Part shown: piece after piece, positions 27,239 through 34,529 of the stretch
Layout of the letters: the number at the start of each line of letters is the position of its first letter
Numbering within the stretch: position 1 is the first letter of the stretch
NCBI GenBank assembly: GCA_021832085.1
Contig: JAKBLM010000014.1
Location: forward strand, 18,594-82,593
Direction: 5' to 3'
DNA length: 64,000 nt
Origin: Acidobacteriota bacterium
Lineage (GTDB): Bacteria; Acidobacteriota; Terriglobia; Acidiferrales; UBA7541
The notes under the pieces: model-generated
What the model was told of the DNA's origin: nothing
What the model saw: only the letters and a program-made list of their open reading frames with translations
Database searches by the model: none
Position numbers and translations under genes: made by a program

Positions 27239-28996
27239 CTAGCTGCCTTTCACGTGCACCGAGGCGTCGACCCGGCCCGTCGCGCCGCTGCGGTCGTCCC
27301 GCACCAGGAACTCCAATTGATACCAGCCGGGCTTGAGCGGCAGTTCGAAGCCAAAGACCAGATTCCCGCTCCGCAGCTCCGAACACTGCCGCGCTGAAAA
27401 TTGCCGCTGGATATGGCTGCCGCGCTCGACCGCGATTTTTCCTGTGGGCGTGAGCGCCGCCACGCGGAAGCTGAGGTCCACGCTGCACTGCGGGCCCAGC
27501 CTCCCGTTTCCAGCTGACAGAAAGATTCGCCCGTTCACCTTGCCTGGCGACGCCGAGGCTGGCTGGTTCAGCGCCACGCGGAACAGGATCCCCGTCGCGC
27601 GAAGCGGATCGAACAGCGCGGCCTGTAACTGCTGATTCGTCAGCTTCCCAGCTTTCACTTTCCCTGCAGCGAAGCCCGGCAGCGCGTAGTAGCCGCGCCG
27701 ATAACGGAGATGCAATCCCTTCTGCGTTGGCTTGACGGTGATGCGGCGGAACTCGCCGTTCCATTTGCGATTGGCCGGATAGTAGCCGATCACGTAGGAG
27801 TCGCTGGAATCGGCGGCGGCCCGGGCGATGGCATGCGAGATGTCGTTGGAATTCAAGTAGGCCACTCCGCCGGTCGCCTCAGCGATTGACCGCATCGTGG
27901 CTTGGGACTTGAAGTAGTTGTACATCGGCGAGCGCGGCCGAAGCTGCGAATCGTAATAGTATCCGGGGAAGGCTTCGTACTGGCTTCCCTGCGACATCTG
28001 CGCCCAGTCCACCTCGCTCGGTCCCGGCTTCACGTTGGTTACCAGCCCTCGCGCATCCACCGGGTAGACCGCGATTCGCGCCTGATTCAGGCGGTCGGCG
28101 GCGAGATGCATTTGGCTCTCGACCGAGTACGCCATTTTCATGCCCGGCCCACCTTGATAGAGCGGCGGGAACGCCTCCGAAACCCAGATCAGATTCTTCC
28201 TGCCCGGGTAGCCCTGCAGTGCGTCAGCAATCCCTTGCAGCGCCTGGGCGGTCATTTCCGCGCGCTGCTCGTCGCTGGCCGTCAGGATGTGCCGGTCCTG
28301 CGCCTTCAGGGTCTTGTAGAAGTGCACCAGTGCCGCGCAATCCTGGCAGGCCTTGGCCGCCATTAAGACGTCCAGGTATTCGTCGTCTTTGAGGTGCGAG
28401 GTCATCTCGGTGCGCACGGCCATCTGGTTCGATAATTGCGGCGTGAATTTTTTTGCCGCGGCCAGCAGCAGACCGCGACTTGCCGTGAAATTCTGCAGCA
28501 CGGTCAGATGGTCTGTCAGGGAAAGGATGGCCACCGTGCGATGCTGTTTCATCAGCTTTGCCAGATAGCGGATCAGCGCCACGCGCATCCGCACCTGCGA
28601 AAAAATCGGCGTGTTGAGCGAATCAAGCAGCACCACGGTCAGCGGCCCGTTTGCCGGATGATAGGCGGGCAGGTTGGTGTAGACGTTCGGAGGCAGCGGA
28701 GCCGGCGGCGCGACCTGGCTCGGCGGCTGCACGACCCGGAAATAGGCGATCTTTTGCGGCTTGCCGTCCTCGAAGACGCGAAAGTCCTGCTCCGTGAGTC
28801 CCGGGACCGGCTTGTCCTTTTTGCCTGTCGCCACCACGTCCAGCAGCACCAAGCCCGTTGAAACTTTCACCGTCGGTTTGGGATTTTTCCGAGATTGCTG
28901 CGGGCGGGCGGCCAGCGCGGCCGCACAGGCCAGCATCGCCGCCAGCGCGAACGTTTGCCGCACGCGGAATGCCGGGGGAAGGGAAGGCCGCTTCAT
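27239..28996 (-). CDS. Secreted VWFA-related acidobacterial domain protein
   Basis: 585 residues from the ATG at 28996, which has an AGGGGG site upstream. A signal peptide (about 1-28) precedes V-S-T-G-L-V-L-L-D-V-V-A-T-G and G-L-T-E-Q-D-F-R-V-F-E-D-G-K-P-Q-K-I, the strand block that opens the VWFA-related acidobacterial domain. The von Willebrand A-like core begins T-V-V-L-L-D-S-L-N-T, so a MIDAS D-x-S-x-T-like start is only partly kept. The family repeat R-R-G-Y-Y-A-L-P-G-F appears near 420. It is a probable extracytoplasmic binding or adhesion protein of unknown partner. It follows the lyase gene after 131 bases and runs towards the tRNA on the other strand. Confidence 0.83.
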   Translation of the reverse strand: MKRPSLPPAFRVRQTFALAAMLACAAALAARPQQSRKNPKPTVKVSTGLVLLDVVATGKKDKPVPGLTEQDFRVFEDGKPQKIAYFRVVQPPSQVAPPAPLPPNVYTNLPAYHPANGPLTVVLLDSLNTPIFSQVRMRVALIRYLAKLMKQHRTVAILSLTDHLTVLQNFTASRGLLLAAAKKFTPQLSNQMAVRTEMTSHLKDDEYLDVLMAAKACQDCAALVHFYKTLKAQDRHILTASDEQRAEMTAQALQGIADALQGYPGRKNLIWVSEAFPPLYQGGPGMKMAYSVESQMHLAADRLNQARIAVYPVDARGLVTNVKPGPSEVDWAQMSQGSQYEAFPGYYYDSQLRPRSPMYNYFKSQATMRSIAEATGGVAYLNSNDISHAIARAAADSSDSYVIGYYPANRKWNGEFRRITVKPTQKGLHLRYRRGYYALPGFAAGKVKAGKLTNQQLQAALFDPLRATGILFRVALNQPASASPGKVNGRIFLSAGNGRLGPQCSVDLSFRVAALTPTGKIAVERGSHIQRQFSARQCSELRSGNLVFGFELPLKPGWYQLEFLVRDDRSGATGRVDASVHVKGS

Positions 28997-29127
28997 TGGA
29001 AGACTGCCCCCTCGTTCGGGATTATATCGCGGGGGGCGAGTCAATCGCCATGTTTTGCCGGACCGGTGCGGACGCCAGTCTGCCGCGAATACTACCGCGT
29101 TTCCGGTCGCCTGGCGGCGCGGCCCGC

Positions 29128-30042
29128 TCAGCCCACGCCGATTTTCCTCGCCGCGGCCAGCATCCGGCGCGCGCGGCCGATCACCGGAGCGTCCACCAGT
29201 TGGCCCTCCATGCCGGCGGCGCCTACGCCGCGCGCGGCCATGTCGTCGGCCAGTTTCAGCACAGCCTGCGCCCACTCCAATTCCTTTTCAGTAGGCGAGA
29301 AAATCCGATGCACCGGAACGATCTGCGCCGGATGGACCACCAGCTTGCCGGTGAAACCGAAGCGGCGCGCGCGTTCGGCTTCGCGCGCGAGGCCTCGCGT
29401 GTCGCGAAATCTCATATAAACGCCATCGACCGCCTGGCAGCCGTACGCGGAGGCGGCAATCACCGTGAGCGAGCGGCCGTAGAACATTTCGCGCGCGTCG
29501 GGCGAGGGCATAGCGCCCGTTGCCAGCGACAGGTCTTCGGGACCGAAGGCCAGCAGCGTTACGCGCCGGCTGGCCAGGATCAGGGATTCCAGATGCAGTA
29601 TTGCCCCCGGCGTCTCGACGAGCAGAAACAGTTGAACCGTTCCACGCTTGATCCGGCGGTCGCGCTCCAGCTGCCCGATCAGCCGATCCACGGCTTTCAC
29701 TTCTTCCGCCTCAGCAGCTTTCGGCAGCATCACCGCGTCGAGCCCCCGGCGGACGACTGCCCGCAGATCGTTGCGCCAGTGGCGCGTGCTTACCGGATTG
29801 ATGCGCACCACCGCCAGCGGCCCGTTTCCGCCGCGCGGCGCAACCAGCCCGCGCGCCACGTTTCGCCGGGCCTCGGCTTTCCCGCTCTCCAAAACCGAAT
29901 CCTCCAGGTCGAAGATCACCGCATCGGCGCCGGACGCGCGTGCCTTCTCGAATCGGTCTGGCCGACCGCCGGGAACGAACAGCAGAGAGCGCACCGGAGG
30001 CGCGTCTGCAGGCCAGCGAGGAATGGCTGCGTCTTTGACCAA
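29128..30042 (-). CDS. HpcH/HpaI aldolase / citrate-lyase-type (CitE) CoA-ester lyase
   Basis: 304 residues. The start is TTG at 30042, six bases after GGAGG, and the protein opens with V-K-D-A-A. The TIM-barrel motifs of CitE/malyl-CoA lyase relatives are visible: S-L-L-F-V-P-G, A-V-I-F-D-L-E-D-S-V, V-V-R-I-N-P, D-A-V-M-L-P-K-A, L-L-V-E-T-P-G-A-I and K-L-V-V-H-P-A-Q-I. The metal ligands should be the glutamate in V-E-T-P and the Asp in F-D-L-E-D. It probably splits a (methyl)malyl- or citramalyl-CoA into acetyl-CoA plus a 2-oxoacid. It lies 432 bases downstream of a CoA-transferase and a MaoC hydratase gene on the same strand. Confidence 0.84.
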   Translation of the reverse strand: MVKDAAIPRWPADAPPVRSLLFVPGGRPDRFEKARASGADAVIFDLEDSVLESGKAEARRNVARGLVAPRGGNGPLAVVRINPVSTRHWRNDLRAVVRRGLDAVMLPKAAEAEEVKAVDRLIGQLERDRRIKRGTVQLFLLVETPGAILHLESLILASRRVTLLAFGPEDLSLATGAMPSPDAREMFYGRSLTVIAASAYGCQAVDGVYMRFRDTRGLAREAERARRFGFTGKLVVHPAQIVPVHRIFSPTEKELEWAQAVLKLADDMAARGVGAAGMEGQLVDAPVIGRARRMLAAARKIGVG

Positions 30043-30474
30043 AATTACCTCCTACTGTGCCAAGGTGGCTCGTGGCGCCGGGGCTTTTGTCCGAGCGGCT
30101 TGCTCGAGCATTTCGCTAGCTTAGCCCAAGAGGCGTGGAAAGCGCCCGGGAAGGAAGAGGGAGAATCGGTACGCTGTACCGATTCTTACGCGGCGGAAGT
30201 GGCTTGTTTTGAGGTAGATCCATTTTGAGGATCGGTACGCTTTTCGCGTTTTGGCCTGTCGCGAAAAATCGGGGAGGCAGTGGGAAAAAGCGGGAATAGG
30301 GGCACAACCTTCCGCAAAAAGAGGCCAGGACAAGACCAGGACCTACGTGGACAGGAGGGGGATCGACTCCGGTCGGGGCGCGTACCGATTCTCGGTGGTG
30401 CGAAAATCCGCTCTGTACGCGCGGCCGGCGGAAGGTACCTGGGCCTCCTCAGTTTCATGGGGGTGCAGGCCGGG
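30043..30474. other. Intergenic region with repeated palindromic motifs
   Basis: 432 bases between the CoA-transferase stop and the lyase start. It contains several copies of an 11-base motif AATCGGTACGC (see the repeat entry). Short open frames on both strands here have low-complexity, arginine- or proline-rich products with no family and are not called genes. Nothing else was found. Confidence 0.55.
30162..30390. repeat. Cluster of AATCGGTACGC motifs, including one perfect hairpin
   Basis: A perfect inverted repeat, AGAATCGGTAC (30162-30172) GCT GTACCGATTCT (30176-30186), has an 11-bp stem and 3-base loop. Two further copies occur: GATCGGTACGC at 30230-30240 (direct) and GCGTACCGATT at 30380-30390 (reverse complement). 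All lie in the lyase leader, 120-350 bases before its TTG. They could be operators for a dimeric regulator or remnants of a small repeat element. Confidence 0.6.
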
Positions 30475-31665
30475 TCAGAAACCGCCTTGGGTCTTCAGGG
30501 CGGAGATCTCTTCAGGGCTCAGGGCCAGCCAGTCCCGGAGCACCTCTTCGCTGTGCTCGCCCAATTTTGGGGCGCGGCGGTGCTGTTTCCGGGCGCCGGG
30601 GATCTTTACCGGGCCGGCGGCTTGGCGTACGCGGCCGAATTCGGGGTGGTCGGTTTCGACGATCATCTCGCGCTCGAGAAGGAAGGGATCGCGCAGGGCG
30701 CGAGCGAGGCCCTGAACCGGCGCGCAGGGCACCTGACCCTTGAGTTGCGTAATCCATTCGTCGGTGGTCTTGTTGGCGAGGATGGATTCGATCGCGGCGG
30801 TAACGGCTTCGCGGTTTTCGAAGCGCTCGTCGAAGCTGCGGAATCCCCGCCGGTGGGCGAGCTCGGGGACGCCGAGCGCCTGGCAGAGCTTGAGCCAGAA
30901 TTTTTCCTTGGCGCAGAAGAGCACGATGTAACCGTCGGCGGTGCGAAAGGTCTGAGCCGGAACCAGCGTCTGATGGGCGGAGCCGGCGCGACGCCGCGGG
31001 CGGAAATCGCGATTCAGGTTCCAGGCGGCCAAGTAGGTGAGCATGGAGATAGCGACGTCGTAGAGCGAAACCTCGACGTCGGAGCCCTGGCCGGTTTCGC
31101 GTGCCGCGGAAATGGCCGCAACCAGCCCCAAAGCGGCGGCCAGACCGGCGGCGTGGTCGATCACCGAGACCCCGCAGACCGCTGGCGGACTTGCCGGATC
31201 GCCGGTCATGCTCATGTAGCCGGTGGTGGCTTGCATCAGGTAGTCGTAACCGGGCTCGTGGTCGCGGCTGCCGGTGCGGGCGAAGCCGGAAAGCGAACAG
31301 CAGACAATTCGGGGATTCACGTCGCGCAGCGATTCGTAATCGAGGCCGAGCTTGTGGCTTTCGTCGCCGCGCAGATTGTTGAAGACGGCGTGGGAAACGC
31401 CGGCGAGCCGGCGGAACACCGTCCTGCCCGCGAGCGACCGCAGATCGAGTGTCAGGCTCCGTTTGTTGCGATTGAAGGCCTGGAAATAGAGACTGTCGCC
31501 CGGGACGCAATAGGGTGGTACCGAGCGGGAGACGTCGCCGCCCGTACGCGGGTCCTCGATCTTCACCACGTCGGCGCCGAGGTCGGCGAGCACCATGGTG
31601 GCGTAGGGGCCGGCACCGAACTGCGCCACGGATAAGATGCGGAGTCCTTCGAGTGGCAGTCGCAT
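30475..31665 (-). CDS. Family III (CaiB/BaiF) CoA-transferase
   Basis: 396 residues. Opens with L-P-L-E-G-L-R-I-L-S-V-A-Q-F-G-A-G-P, the family III start. It has L-A-D-L-G-A-D-V-V-K-I-E-D-P and N-R-N-K-R-S-L-T-L-D-L, and the catalytic aspartate is expected at D141 in E-P-G-Y-D-Y-L-M-Q. C-terminal R-E-M-I-V-E-T-D-H-P matches the second lobe. The enzyme moves CoA between carboxylic acids, for example succinyl-CoA to a dicarboxylate. It begins 10 bases after the MaoC hydratase stop, so the two are cotranscribed. Confidence 0.86.
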   Translation of the reverse strand: MRLPLEGLRILSVAQFGAGPYATMVLADLGADVVKIEDPRTGGDVSRSVPPYCVPGDSLYFQAFNRNKRSLTLDLRSLAGRTVFRRLAGVSHAVFNNLRGDESHKLGLDYESLRDVNPRIVCCSLSGFARTGSRDHEPGYDYLMQATTGYMSMTGDPASPPAVCGVSVIDHAAGLAAALGLVAAISAARETGQGSDVEVSLYDVAISMLTYLAAWNLNRDFRPRRRAGSAHQTLVPAQTFRTADGYIVLFCAKEKFWLKLCQALGVPELAHRRGFRSFDERFENREAVTAAIESILANKTTDEWITQLKGQVPCAPVQGLARALRDPFLLEREMIVETDHPEFGRVRQAAGPVKIPGARKQHRRAPKLGEHSEEVLRDWLALSPEEISALKTQGGF

Positions 31666-31675
31666 TGTGCGCTCC

Positions 31676-32143
31676 TCAGCTCTCGGTCGCGCCTGCCGGC
31701 CGCGTGAGCACCAGCACGAGCCGCCGGAGCGTCAACACGGTCTCTTTGCGCTGGTTGAACGCGGTGGTTTCCACGGTCACGACGCCGCGGTCCGGTTTGC
31801 TTTTCGAAAGGCGGGTTTCGAGCACGCGCGTCCGCGCATAGATCGTGTCGCCATGGAAGACGGGTCCCACGTGCTTCACGCTCTCGTATTCGAGGTTGGC
31901 GATGGCCAGGCCGCTCACATCCGGGACACTCATGCCGACAGCGATGGCGAAGACCAGGATGCCATTCACCAGACGCTGGCCGTGCTGCGTCTTCGAGGCA
32001 TAGTTCTCGTCGATGTGGAGCGGATTCTGGTTCATTGTCATCAAGCTGAACCAGGTGTCGTCGGCCTCGTTGATCGTGCGGCCGGGCCAGTGCTCGAAAA
32101 CCTGCCCAGGCTCGAACTCGTCAAAATATCTGCCGAACTTCAT
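31676..32143 (-). CDS. MaoC-type (R)-specific hydratase / hot-dog dehydratase
   Basis: 155 residues from the ATG at 32143, preceded by a strong GGAGGT. The hot-dog fold carries the hydratase-2 block T-M-N-Q-N-P-L-H-I-D near residues 35-44 and G-Q-R-L-V-N-G-I-L-V-F-A-I-A. The central P-V-F-H-G-D-T-I-Y-A strand is typical of MaoC. Members hydrate enoyl-CoA, mesaconyl-CoA or itaconyl-CoA thioesters. The in-frame extension to 32278 is proline/arginine-rich and not used. It opens the minus-strand operon and is divergent from the permease array. Confidence 0.84.
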   Translation of the reverse strand: MKFGRYFDEFEPGQVFEHWPGRTINEADDTWFSLMTMNQNPLHIDENYASKTQHGQRLVNGILVFAIAVGMSVPDVSGLAIANLEYESVKHVGPVFHGDTIYARTRVLETRLSKSKPDRGVVTVETTAFNQRKETVLTLRRLVLVLTRPAGATES

Positions 32144-32412
32144 TTGGGACCTCCAGGAACAGGATGGCTCGCTTGGTCTGCCGGACAGCTGTGGCCAAGA
32201 GGCGCGTGCGCCGGCCCCGCCGGGCATTGTAGCGCGAGCGGGGGTGCGGTCTCGCGGGCGCTGTCCGTTTCCGGACACTGGAATCTTGGAATCGGGCGGT
32301 GGAACTTTTCTCCGGGCTCCTGCGTATCAGGTAAACCTATGGGCGAGTGGAGGTTGTCAAATTGGCAGAATGGCAATCGGCCTGCGAGGGAAGAAGCGGG
32401 GAGTAATCGACC

Positions 32413-33672
32413 ATGCCAATGGATATACCACGTCCGGAACTAGCCCGGAAGCGTAGAAGGAAGCGGATTCTCTATGGCGCGGTGCTGGTGGTGGGCATCG
32501 CGCTGGTAACGCTGGGCCTTTCGCGGCTGAAGCCGGCGCCGCCGAGCGTCGATCGCGCGACCGTATGGATTCAGTCGGTGCATCGCGGCGACATGACAAT
32601 CGAGGTGCGCGGCCTGGGCACGCTGGTGCCCCAATACGTCAGGAGCATCCCGGCGCTCAGCGAGGGGCGTGTTGAGGAGCGGCTGGTGTTGCCCGGAACC
32701 GCAGTGAAAGCCGACACGGTGCTACTGGTGCTGAGCAACCCGCAGCTCGAGCAAAAGGCCGAGGATGCCAAGTTGGCCTTAAAGGCCGCCGAAGCCCAAT
32801 ATGCCAACCTGAAAGCAACGCTCCAGACGCAATTGCTCCAGCAGGAGGCTACCGCAGCGACGACCGAGGCCAGCTACCAGCAGGCGAAAATTCAGGCCGA
32901 GGCCAACGAGCAACTCTACAAGCAGGGCCTTTCGGACCAGATCACGCTGCGAAAATCCGAGGCGGCCAAGCGAGGGTTGGCCGAGAGCAGCAAGATGGCG
33001 CAGTTGCAGGTGGAGCAATACTCCTCGCTGATCAAGGCGCAACTGGCCGCCCAGCAGGCCACGATCGACCAGGACCGGGCCCTGCTGCAATTGCGGGAGC
33101 GGCAAGTGCGGGATCTGCACGTGCGAGCGGGAATGAACGGCGTGCTGCAGGAACTCGATGTCGACCTCGGCCAGGAAGTGCAGCCCGGCGCCACGCTGGC
33201 CAAGGTGGTCGATCCCAACCAACTGTGGGCGGAACTGCAAATTCCAGAAACCGAGGCCAAGGACCTGCTGCTCGGCCAGCAGGCCTCCGTCGATACGCAC
33301 AACGGCATCGTGCAGGGCCACGTAGTCCGTATCAATCCCGCTCCGAAGAACGGCACCGTGGCCGTCGACGTCACCTTGGAAGGGCAATTGCCGAAAGGGG
33401 CGCGGCCAGACCTGAGTGTGGAGGGCACGATCCTGATCGAGAAGCTCACGAACGTCCTCTACGTGGGCCGGCCGGTACACGCCGAGCGCGACAGCACGAT
33501 CGGCTTGTTCAAGCTGGTCGACAGCGGCAAGGAAGCCGTGCGCGTGCCGGTGAAGATCGGCAAGGTGTCGGTGAATGAGGTTCAGATTTTGCGAGGCCTG
33601 AACGTGGGTGACCAGGTCATCCTGTCGGACATGTCGGCTGAAAGCAATTTCAATCGGATCCGTTTGGATTAA
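32413..33672 (+). CDS. HlyD/MacA-type membrane fusion protein of the ADOP array
   Basis: 419 residues. A basic N-terminus (A-R-K-R-R-R-K-R) precedes one membrane anchor (about 19-37). A biotinyl-lipoyl half follows (E-V-R-G-L-G-T-L-V-P), then a long alanine/glutamine-rich coiled coil (about 105-230) and the return half A-G-M-N-G-V-L-Q-E-L-D-V-D-L-G-Q-E-V. A beta-barrel and membrane-proximal domain complete it. It should span the periplasm next to the permeases downstream. It lies 21 bases before the ATPase gene and opens the array. The 5' region shared with the divergent operon contains a 6-bp hairpin, TGTCCG/CGGACA (32262-32277). Confidence 0.86.
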   Translation: MPMDIPRPELARKRRRKRILYGAVLVVGIALVTLGLSRLKPAPPSVDRATVWIQSVHRGDMTIEVRGLGTLVPQYVRSIPALSEGRVEERLVLPGTAVKADTVLLVLSNPQLEQKAEDAKLALKAAEAQYANLKATLQTQLLQQEATAATTEASYQQAKIQAEANEQLYKQGLSDQITLRKSEAAKRGLAESSKMAQLQVEQYSSLIKAQLAAQQATIDQDRALLQLRERQVRDLHVRAGMNGVLQELDVDLGQEVQPGATLAKVVDPNQLWAELQIPETEAKDLLLGQQASVDTHNGIVQGHVVRINPAPKNGTVAVDVTLEGQLPKGARPDLSVEGTILIEKLTNVLYVGRPVHAERDSTIGLFKLVDSGKEAVRVPVKIGKVSVNEVQILRGLNVGDQVILSDMSAESNFNRIRLD

Positions 33673-33693
33673 GAGCACGCCGGGAGGGGTGAG

Positions 33694-34419
33694 ATGGACC
33701 AGAACTCCGAGTCGTTGATTCGCCTGGAGGGTGTGAAGAAGGTGTTTTTCACCGAAGAGGTGGAAACGCACGCCCTCTCGGGCATTCATCTGCAGATACA
33801 CCCAGGGGAATTCTTGTCGATTGCCGGGCCTTCAGGCTGCGGCAAATCGACGCTGCTATCGATCATCGGCCTGCTCGATTCGCCGACCGAAGGCGAGCAC
33901 TGGCTGAAGGACGACCAGGTGGCCAACCTGACCGTGCGGGAGCGCGCGCGGATTCGCAATCGGGAGATCGGCTTCATCTTTCAGGCGTTCAACCTGATCG
34001 GCGACCTCACCGTTTACGAGAATGCCGAGTTGCCGCTGATTTATCGCGGCATGGGTTCCTCCGAGCGGAAGCAGCGGGTGCAGGAGGTGCTCGAGCGCGT
34101 CGGCATGGCGCACCGCATGAAGCACTATCCCTCCCAGCTTTCCGGCGGCCAGCAGCAGCGCGTGGCCGTGGCCCGCGCGATCGTCGGCAAGCCGTCGATC
34201 CTGCTGGCCGACGAACCCACCGGCAACCTGGACTCGAAAAACGGCGAGTCGGTTATGGACTTGCTGCGCGAACTGCACCGCGACGGCGCCACGCTCTGCA
34301 TGGTGACCCACGATCCACGCTACGCGCGCTACGCCGACCGCACGATCTACCTCTTCGACGGCCGCATCGTCGAGGAGACGATCGGCGCCCAACAATTGGC
34401 CGAAGGCCAGCCGTCCTGA
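33694..34419 (+). CDS. ABC transporter ATP-binding protein (MacB/LolD type), canonical
   Basis: 241 residues with all motifs intact: Walker A G-P-S-G-C-G-K-S at 45-52, Q-loop Q97, signature L-S-G-G-Q-Q-Q-R at 149-156, Walker B I-L-L-A-D-E-P at 169-175, D-loop N-L-D-S at 178-181 and H-loop H206. It belongs to the MacB/LolD/FtsE branch that powers mechanotransmission across a periplasmic permease domain. It follows the fusion protein by 21 bases and precedes the first permease by 110. It is the best candidate motor for the permeases in the array, though pairing is inferred. Confidence 0.92.
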   Translation: MDQNSESLIRLEGVKKVFFTEEVETHALSGIHLQIHPGEFLSIAGPSGCGKSTLLSIIGLLDSPTEGEHWLKDDQVANLTVRERARIRNREIGFIFQAFNLIGDLTVYENAELPLIYRGMGSSERKQRVQEVLERVGMAHRMKHYPSQLSGGQQQRVAVARAIVGKPSILLADEPTGNLDSKNGESVMDLLRELHRDGATLCMVTHDPRYARYADRTIYLFDGRIVEETIGAQQLAEGQPS

Positions 34420-34529
34420 GGACTGCCGGCTCGGATCCCAAAGAGACGAAACCAACGCGCGTCGGGAACAGACGCTGAAAGTGCAGCTGCTCCGCTTGGC
34501 GTCGGAGTGTGTTGGGGAAAGGTAGTGCC

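Noticed and set aside
30280..31635. A 451-codon plus-strand frame opposite the CoA-transferase
   Set aside because: The minus-strand protein is a textbook family III CoA-transferase; this frame has no family.
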